From: Codonopsis lanceolata
Taxonomy: Eukaryota > Streptophyta > Magnoliopsida > Asterales > Campanulaceae
Reading direction: 5' to 3'
DNA: 64,000 bases
Assembly: GCA_013146195.2 (NCBI GenBank)
Contig: CM028379.1
Location: forward strand, 162,222,437 to 162,286,436
The notes under the pieces were generated by a model. The model did not search any database and was not told where the DNA came from. It saw only the letters and a list, made by a program, of their open reading frames with translations. Positions 49,601 through 59,333 of this stretch are shown piece after piece. The first letter of the stretch is position 1, and each line of letters starts with the position of its first letter. The position numbers and the translations under genes were made by a program.

Positions 49601-52600
49601 ATGTGAGCATATAGTTCCAACGAAAGACACCATAACAAACAGAAGAATAATCCAGACTTCAAGTTCATCTGGGAATAACAATGACTCCATCAATCTCAAG
49701 TACGTTGTCCTCCATACAAACGCTCACATATTTAGGATTCCTCGTAAATGCATTCTCATTGATTGTCTATTCAAAAAATTCCTTTTTAGCTTATTAATTA
49801 CTCTATGTGTGCTGTACACACTTATCTTGTAAATACTGAAGTTGGCCAGGGGCATAACAAGAAATTAGTTAACTAATACTTATCGACTTTCTATCCAACC
49901 AAAAACTTTGAGACGGTAAAAAAAGAAAATGTGACCAATATGTGAGACTGAGGGAGTATGAATTGCATAATACAAATACTCAAAAAAATCTTTTTTCCAT
50001 ATTAAACAATCTAAGTGAGCTTGATTTTGGAAACAATACCGGTTTCTTTTTAAGAACCATGTCCGAGTCATGGCAAAGGGCACATTGCCGTACAACTTCT
50101 CCAACAACATGTTGGTCATCTACACCAAATCTGTTTGATCTGTATAAAAGGCAGAAAGTCTTAACAAATATTAAACTGCGGGATCCTTTTCATGAGTAAT
50201 GTATGAAAACCTACCTCTCGAAGAAAACTTCCATTGCTTGAAAGAGTTTTACCTTGTTTGACCTAGCCTGCAAGCATTTGCAGTTTCAGCGTACTAAGCA
50301 AACAAGACGATTAGAAACCTCATTGCTCATGAGCTATTAACTCCAAAGACGTACTCGTATATAGCAACTCCATATGAATTATTCATGTTATAACCAACTC
50401 ATCCAAAAATCCTAAGCTTAAACTGTTAGAATGGGGTTCAACAATGTATGTCAAACTTAACACTCCATCTCACGTGTGACCTGTCTACACGTGGATAGAT
50501 AAACAAACGTGCCTCGCCATGGGCATCACAAACTAAACAGGGTGCCAACATGTGCACTCACAATACTACGGGAGTAACAAATGCAAGCAAGGTGACTTGA
50601 ACGCAAGACGTTGCCAAACCAGAGCTCTGATACCATGTTAAAAAACCAACTCATCTAAATCCTTAAGCTTAAACTATAAGAGAGAGGCTTAACAATGTAT
50701 ATCAAGCTTAACAATTTCTCTTTAAATAATTATAGAGAACTATGTGTATCACAAGTTAGACGTAATCCTAGAAATCCATGCCAATAAGCTATTTAAGTCA
50801 CATTTGCACACGGAACAAATGAACTACTACTTTTAAAGGGTATCATTCCTTCCAATACATGATTTGGGGAAAAGTTGGGTACTAACGTACATCTAAAAAG
50901 CAAGCTTTCATCTGCTGCAAGCAAGTTTCCAAGACCTCAGCTTTTCTCTTAGTGCCAATGCTTACTGCTTTCATGTCACACTCCATCATAGCGCGGAGAT
51001 ACGGTTTCCAAAGTTCGTACCTGAAAAAAAGTAAAGTAAACATGAATCACTCTCTTAATCAACATCAATATAAAATAGACTATATCAGTAATTTGCAGGC
51101 TATGGTTCTTTAAGATAGACTAATAAACATCAACTCTTTAGGCATACAAGTAACAGAGTTGTGTTTGGTTATACAGACAAAGAAACCTCTGTGCATGGTT
51201 CTTTCAGTTTTGCCACATGAAATCTCAATAATTTCAGTTGGCAAAAAACCAAGGGGTTGTAAACCATCGACCAAATGTACTTGAAAGTCCTGTAGCCTAT
51301 ATATCAAGTCTACTGTCTAGTGGTTCATAAAAAGCAGTAGAAATTTTAGGATGACCGTTGTTTTCCTATATATGCATACTTGTTATTCAACCACTTCAGC
51401 AACCATAAGTTTATAGAAGAACAAGTCGTAACCAGAGTGAAAACAGATGGTCAGAATAAGACAACTGTAACCACCGGAGTATCCATCACTATCACATGGA
51501 TTATAGGAAGTAGGAACTACTTACCCCATGTCATCGTATCCCATGACTAAAGCCTGACCCTGAAAGAATAAAAAGAGCTCATAATCAAATAAAGAAATAA
51601 CGTAACGCATATGGAAAGTAGCATCATGTTTCATTGCTTTCCCTTGCAGTACAGAATGTAAGATCTCTCTAATTCAAAAAATGTAATATTAAGTAATTGA
51701 GTCGCAACAAAAAACAGATAATACAAGCAAATAGGACATTCGGAGAAGTCAAGCTTTGACTATAGAGTTAACATAAACATGCATATGATAGCCTTCTAGT
51801 AATGGCGTGGGATTGAAAGGTTATGGGACGAGGTGATTGAAAGGTTTGAACGTCGGCTAGCGGGTTGGAAGAGACGATAGTTGTCCAAAGGGGGGAGGCT
51901 TGTTCTAGTGAAAAATACATTGTCCAGCATGCCTACTTATTTTCTATCACTGCTTGTGATTCCTGTTTCGGTTAGGATTTGTTTAGAAAAGCTGGAAAGA
52001 GATTTCCTGTGGGAAGGGGGTTCGGAGGGGAAAAAATTTCATTTGATTAAATGGTCGTCAGTCTGTTGGAGTTCTAAGGCAGGGGGCTTGGGGTTAAAAA
52101 TTTAAAGTTGTTCAATGAAGCCTTACTAGGGAAATGATTGTGGAGATATCTTACGGAGAGGGAGGCTCTTTGGCTGAAGGTGGTGGAGAGTAAATATGGT
52201 AAGGGAAATCATTCTTGGTTTCTTGCTGCAATCAGTGAATCTTTTGGGGTGGGCCTTTGGAAAGGTATAAGAAGAGGATGGGAAAATTTCGTCAGACACA
52301 TCTCTTTTGAAATTGGTGACGGATCTTCAGTGATGTTTTGGAACGACAAATGGTGCAATGGAGGGGAGTTGAGCAGATCATTCCCAAACCTGTTTGTTCT
52401 GGCTAGAGAAAAGGAGTGCTCTATAAAATCTGTGCTTAATTTGGAGGGAAGGATCTCGTGGAATCCTTCTTTTCACAGAAATTTTCAAGACTGGGAGATT
52501 GAGACAGTTGCAAGACAGTTCGAACTATTATATGCTCAGAAAGTCGGCCTTCCAGAGGATAAAGTGCTATGGGACGACTTTAAAAGTAAAGTGTTCTCTG

Positions 52601-55600
52601 TGAAAGGGTTATTACTCAAAACTGGACAGCAGCGACAGAAACTTGTTCCCGTGGAGGTCGATATGGAAATATGGGGTTCCAAAGTGGCCTTTTTGGCGTG
52701 GGAGGTAGCAAACGGAGCCTTTCGAACAGGTGATAACTTGAGGAAAAGAGGCCTTCTGTATACTAATTGGTGCTATATCTGCAAGGGGGAAGAAGAGAGT
52801 GTTAACCATCTGATGCTCCATTGCCCAATGGGGGGACTCTTTGGTCTGCGCTTTTTGGTCTGTTTAACATATCGTGGTTGCTTACAAACTCTACCAAGGA
52901 TCTTTTCTGGAATTGGTCTTATTTTGGGAGGAGTAAGAGCAGGAATAGTCTATGGGATGTTGCCCCGTTAAGCATATGCTGGACGATCTGGAAAGAAAGA
53001 AACCGGAGGGCATTCGATAATGAAGAGGGATCTATGAATGCTTTGAGGAAATTGCTGCTCTCGAACATGTTTGAATGGAGTGCACGGGAAGACCATATTA
53101 TGGCTCACAGTGATAACACTAGTGCAGATGTTGTGAATATTTTTCATATTGGCTAGTGGATATATTTTTGTGTAGTGTATACTAATATGTTAAGGACGCG
53201 TCACCTGTTTTGATGCTCTTCATATATATATTCTTTACCTTTATCAAAAAAAAAATTTTAAAATGGCGTGGGATAGGGTTAATTCCCCACTACATCCCAT
53301 ATTCATAGAAAATATATACAAAAGCGGTCCATACTCTTAGCACTTCAAAAGCCAAGGCATCAGTCAAAGAATGGGTCTAACAGGGGAACTTCTCCTCCAA
53401 CCTTCCAGTATCAAAGCTTGTCCTCTCATGAATGAATCTTCTTGGATATTGTCATGAACCTTTCTGAGGAAAGGACTTCCATCTTCTCGGGGATTTCTGT
53501 GGATGCTCTACTCTCCCCATTAATGGTCCTTTACTTTCTTGTGAAGACTTTCATGCTTCCCATTATTATATCTGTAATCTCTCCAGGATTAGAACTTTTG
53601 AGCTCTGGGATGCCAGAGTAAGGGAAACTTTAGGAATTCCCCACTTAAGGGCACCAATATGGGACATCAAGACCATAAATTTGACGGCTAAAGACAAGAG
53701 TTCCTCAATGTGTTGTCAAATGATATCAAGTAATCTTCCTCTATGTCCAGGTTATCTTGGGTTCTTGTCACGATCCCAGTCCTGACCTTTGAGATCAGAT
53801 ATCATGACCAGCCACCAAGGCCTTGTTCCATAATACTTATACAAATTCCGGCGGAAGCTAAACAGTTTCTATGTAATCATATTCTTATCACGAGGCCATT
53901 AAAATTCATAGCATCTAATCACCCAAAAGAAACTGGCACTTATCACCAATGTCATACATATTACATGGCCCAGAGGGTAACTATTGCATCTCAAACGTAG
54001 TGGTTACAAACATATACACTCATATTTTACAAGCCTAAACATATCACACATGATCATTACTATAATAGACTTGCAGCAAGATCTCTGATTATAGTTACGC
54101 TCGTGAATTCATTCATCTATTGCATCCCTGTATATAGTAAAATGATATAATGAGCCGAAGCTCAATGAGAATCGTCAAGGGTTTTACAGAAAACATTTCT
54201 CATGGAAAGTTATATGAAAACAATTTAACAATAATGTTTTCAAAGAAAATATTGTGGAAATTCAACATGTAGATCATGTTGATTGTTAGAAGTGTTGAGG
54301 GTTTATTTGGTATAAGGTATATATTTGGGGGTCTTGGTGTAACATGTTTTATCACAAACATATATATACTTCTCTGCCTAACCGTAATTAGGTTACGACT
54401 TCTTCAATTCTCTTCTACCCGTTTTCTTCTTCTTCTTATATACAATCAACATGGTATCAGAGCAAAAATCCATCTAATCTCCTGTGTTGATTGTTCTTCA
54501 TAAATCCTTCCCTTTTCTTTTCTTTTTCTTTCGGTTTTTGTTCGACATGGGTATGCGCAGTCAGGCTTGCGCATGCGTTTGAGTCGCCGGAGGGGATGCG
54601 ACGTCTTTTGAAGGATACAACATAGAGGGTTTGTGTCGCCCAGTCTAGGCGAACGTGTCTGTCCAGTCGCCGTCACCAGAAGTCGTCGGAAAACTCCTCA
54701 CGCGCCGGCGTGTCGCCGGAAAAGTTTGCCGGAATTTTTTCGGACCAGTACAGATCTGGTCGCCTGAGCCTGTAGGTCTCTGGTTCAAGGTTGGTTTTTC
54801 GATTCAACAAGTTTTGGGGGTTTTTCAGGCTAGATCAGTCACCTATCCTTGTTTCTATGGTTCTATTTGGTTGCTTGTTGGTTTTTCAATGTCGACATAA
54901 AGGAATACGGGGACTACGGAGTCTAAAACCATGGTTTCTGAGGTTTTCTCCACTAGTACAAAGATTACGGACAAGAAATTAGCAGGCAAGAATTATTTAA
55001 TGTGAAGGCGGGTTGTTGAAATGAATTTAAAAGGGCAAAATAAGGAAGATCATCTCACCACAGTTAACTCTACCGATGCTGCTTGGGTCCGTGCCGATGC
55101 TGATTTGTATTGGAAGCTCATGAATTCCATGGATGATGAGACGGCTGAATTGGTAGCTCATACCTCCACTGTTCGTGATTTGTGGGAGTATTTAGGTGTG
55201 TTGTATAGGGGCAAGGATAACATGAACCGGATGTATGACTTGTCATGTGCTATGTTTCGCCAGGATCAACAAGGTCGTAGTGTTACCCAGTATTTTGCGG
55301 ACTACAAGAAATTGGCGACTGAATGGAGTTCTTTGCTTCCATTGAGTACCAATGTTAGTACTATGCAGACACAACGAGAACATCTGATTATTCTTGGATT
55401 TTTAGCTGGTTTGAGATCCGAGTTCGATCGCCGCTCTCAAATCTTATCGGGCACAAGTGTTGGCTCTCTTCAGGATGTGTTCTCTCGTGTGCTTCGGGCC
55501 TCTCTAGAGTCCTCTTCAGTTGGCCCCACTAGCAGTATTGGTGATTCCTCTGCACTTGTGAGTCAGACATCTCACCCTAATCGGGGTCCGGAGACTAGTG

Positions 55601-58600
55601 GTCGCGGTGGTCGATCTTCTGGTAAAGGAGGTCGTGGTGGCCGTGGTGGAGGTAGGGAGAGTAGAGAGGTTTGTACTTGTTATCACTGTGGGGATACGAA
55701 TCATGTGGTTCGTAATTGTTGGAAGTTGCATGGTAAACCGTCTGGTGATCGATATGCGCATGTTGCCTCTCACACTGAGTCTGCCCCCCCACCCCAACCG
55801 TCTCAACCTAGTGAGGCTAAGGTAATACAGATGACTGATGATGAGTTTGCAAGATATACCCAGTATCAGGCTTCTTCGTCTGCTTCTTCCACTGCTACTT
55901 TTATCCAGACAGGTATACCTACTGCGTGTGTTTCTTCCTCTACTTGTAAATGGGTAATTGATTCCGGTTCTTCTGACCATCTGAGTGGCAACAGAGGTAT
56001 TTTTTCTTCATTCCTTCCAACTTCGACATTACCGAGTGTTACTGTAGCCAATAGGTCTACCTTCGTTACATTGCAGGCGGGGTGATATTTGTCTCACATC
56101 CTCTCTTTCATTATCCTCTGTTTTATACATTCCTGGTTTTCCATTCAATTTACTGTCTATTAGTAAGTTTACTCGTGATCATAACTGTGATGTCTCATTT
56201 TTTCCCACTCATTGCATCTTTCAGGATCGTGTGACGAAAAGGATTATTGGTAGAGGGCAGGAGTCTGGAGGACTTTATTTCTTTGAGGTTTCATCTACTC
56301 CAGTTGCGTGTTCAAGTGCCTCTTTGTCTCCGTTTCAAATCCATTGTTGTTTGGGTCATCCGTCTATGTCGAGTCTCTAGAAATTATGTCCATATTTTTC
56401 ATCTTTACCAGTTTTTGGTTGTGATGCTTGTCAGTTTGCAAAGCATCATCGCATTTTCTTATATTTCTAGGGTTAATAAACGGGCGCATGCCCCATTTGA
56501 TGTAGTTCATTCGGATATTTGGGGACCTAGTCCTATTGTCTCGAAGTTAGGTTATAGGTATTTTCTTACTTTTATGGATGATCATTCTCGTGTTACTTGG
56601 ATTTATTTAATGAGACATCGTTCTGAGTTATTTGATATTTTTCCTGCATTCTGTGCTGAAATTAAAACTCAATTTGGTGTGCTTGTCAAACATCTTCGCA
56701 GTGATAATGCTCAAGAATATTTCTCCACTGTTTACTCCAAATTTATGTTAGTTCATGGCATGCTCCACCAATCCTCTTGTACCGATACTCCTCAGCAAAA
56801 TGGTGTTGCTGAGAGAAAAAATCGTCACCTCCTCGAGGTTGCTCGTGCGCTTTCGTTTCAGATGCATGTTCCTAAACCTTTTTGGGCGGTCTTTGTGTTA
56901 ACTGCTTGTCATCTTATCAACCGTATGCCATCTTCTGTTCTTTCTGGAGCGATCCCTCATCAAGTCTTGTTTCCTTCGGAGTCCCTATTCCCAGTGTCTC
57001 CTAGGATATTCGGGTGTGTCGCCTTTGTTCGTGATCATCGTCCTAATGTCACCAAGTTAGATCCTAAGGCACTCAAATGTATCTTTTTGGGTTATTCTCG
57101 TACTCAGAAAGGATATCGATGCTTCTCTCCTGACTTGAATCGATATTTGGTTTCTGCTGATGTTTCTTTTCATGAGTCGGTGTCCTTTTACCCTACATCG
57201 GATATTCCACCTGTTGAGTTTGTTCCCGATGATGATTTTCTACTCTATCGGGTTGTGGAGTCCACTTCTTTCCCTACCCGTGATCTACCTCGTCCTCCTA
57301 TTTAACAGGTTTACACCCGGCGCACGTGCTCTCAAGGGAATATGCCTCCTGCTCCTGCTGAGTCCGTCCTACCATCGTCGCCCGATCCAGCTTCCGTAGA
57401 GGTACCTTCTGATCTTGATATTCCTGTTGCCCTTAGAAAAGGTAAACGTAGTTGTACGTTACATCCTATTTCTAACTTTGTTAGTTATGATGGTTTGTCT
57501 CCTGATCTTTGTGCATTTGTTAGTGTCCTTGAGTCTCATTCTCTTCCTAAGTCTGTGTCTGAAGCAGTGGGTCATCCTGGCTGGAAGGCAGCTATGGACG
57601 AGGAAATGACTGCCCTTACGCACAATCAAACTTGGGATTTGGTTTCATTGCCATTAGGTAAACATACTATTGGGTGCAAATGGGTCTATGCTGTTAAGGT
57701 CAACCCGGATGTTTCTTTGGCTTGTCTTAAGGCTCGCCTTGTTGCAAAGGGGTATGCTCAGACATATGGGGTTGATTATACGGACACTTTTTCTCCAGTT
57801 GCTAAGCTTGCCTCTGTTTGTTTACTTATCTCTCTTGTTGCCTCTTCTCATTGGCCTCTTTATCAACTGGATGTCAAAAATGCATTCCTTCATGGTGATT
57901 TACACGAAGAGGTTTACATGGAGCAACCTTCGGGGTTTGTTGCTCAGGGGGAGTCTAGGTTGGTTTGCAGACTGAAGCGGTCATTATACGGGTTAAAACA
58001 ATCTCCACGTGTGTGGTTTGGGAGATTTAATGAGGTAGTGCTCGAGTTCGGGCTTATGAGATGTCAGAGTGATCACTCAGTATTCTATCAGCGTAGGGGT
58101 GAAGGAATCATTTTACTAGTTGTTTATGTGGATGATATTGTCATCACAGGAAGTGATAGTGCAGGTATTAGTGCACTAAAACGGTTCCTTCAGGAAAAGT
58201 TTCAAACGAAGGATCTCGGTAATTTGAGATACTTTCTAGGGATTGAGGTTACTCGGTGCAAGCAAGGCATCTTCTTGTCCCAGAGAAAGTATGTGTGTGA
58301 CTTGTTGAGTGAGGCAGGCATGTTGGGAGCAAAGCCTTCTAAGACTCCTATGGATTCGAATACGAAACTTACAGCTGAAGGGGGTGAAAGCTTTGCTGAA
58401 CCAGAGAAGTATCGACGGCTTGTTGGGAAATTGAACTATCTTGCTGTGACGAGACCAGATATTGCATTTGCAGTTAGTGTAGTAAGTCGGTTTATGTCCT
58501 CTCCGCGGAGTACACATTGGAAGGCTGTTGTTAAGATTCTTCGGTATCTTAAGAGAGCTCCAGGGCTAGGCATACTATATCGAGATCATGGACATATGAG

Positions 58601-59282
58601 AGTAGAAGGGTTTGCTGATGCGGATTGGGCAGGATCCTCAGATAAGAGATCTACTTCTGGATATTGCATGTTCGTTGGGGGTAACTTGGTTTCTTGGAAG
58701 AGTAAGAAACAATCGGTTGTGTCAAGATCAAGTCTTTGAATCGAATACGGGCTATGGCTCATGCTACATGCGAGTTAGTGTGGATTCGTCAGTTACTTGG
58801 GGAGATCGGTATCGGGAATCCAATGCCTATGCAATTGTGGTGTGACAACCAAGCAGCTATTCATATTGCATCTAATCATGTGTTTCATGAACGAACAAAG
58901 CATATTGAGCTTGATTGTCACTTTGTTCGTGAGAAACTTCAAGAGAAAATAATTTCCACGAGTTTTGTTCCGACTGGCGATCAACTAGCAGATATTTTCA
59001 CGAAGTCTTTAAATGGCACAAGAATAAGATATATTTGTAACAAGTTGGGCATGCATAACATTTATGCTCCAGCTTGAGGGGGAGTGTTAGAAGTATTGAG
59101 GGTTTATTTGGTATAAGGTATATGTTTGGGGGTCTTGGTGTAACATGTTTTATCACAAACATATATATACTTCTCTGCCTAACCGTAATTAGGTTACGGC
59201 TTCTTCAATTCTCTTTTACTGTTTTCTTCTTCTTCTTCTATACAATCAACATTGATAAAACAATCATATTTTTTTTACAAGT

Positions 59283-59333
<51 letters not shown>

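Larger units (their letters stand above)
54284..59251 (+). mobile_element. Ty1/copia LTR retrotransposon (copia-3), complete length
   Basis: Short LTRs of 168 and 167 bases (54284-54451, 59085-59251), perfect 5-bp duplication TTGAT (54279-54283 and 59252-59256), primer site TGGTATCAGAGC at 54452-54463, polypurine tract GCTTGAGGGGGAG ending 59084. Gag, protease, integrase, reverse transcriptase and RNase H are all present, interrupted by three in-frame stops and two frame changes. The LTRs differ at only a handful of sites, so insertion is recent. It sits inside the gypsy solo LTR. Confidence 0.95.

Noticed and set aside
55516..55980. Minus-strand 154-codon frame
   Set aside because: Antisense of the copia-3 gag and protease coding region.
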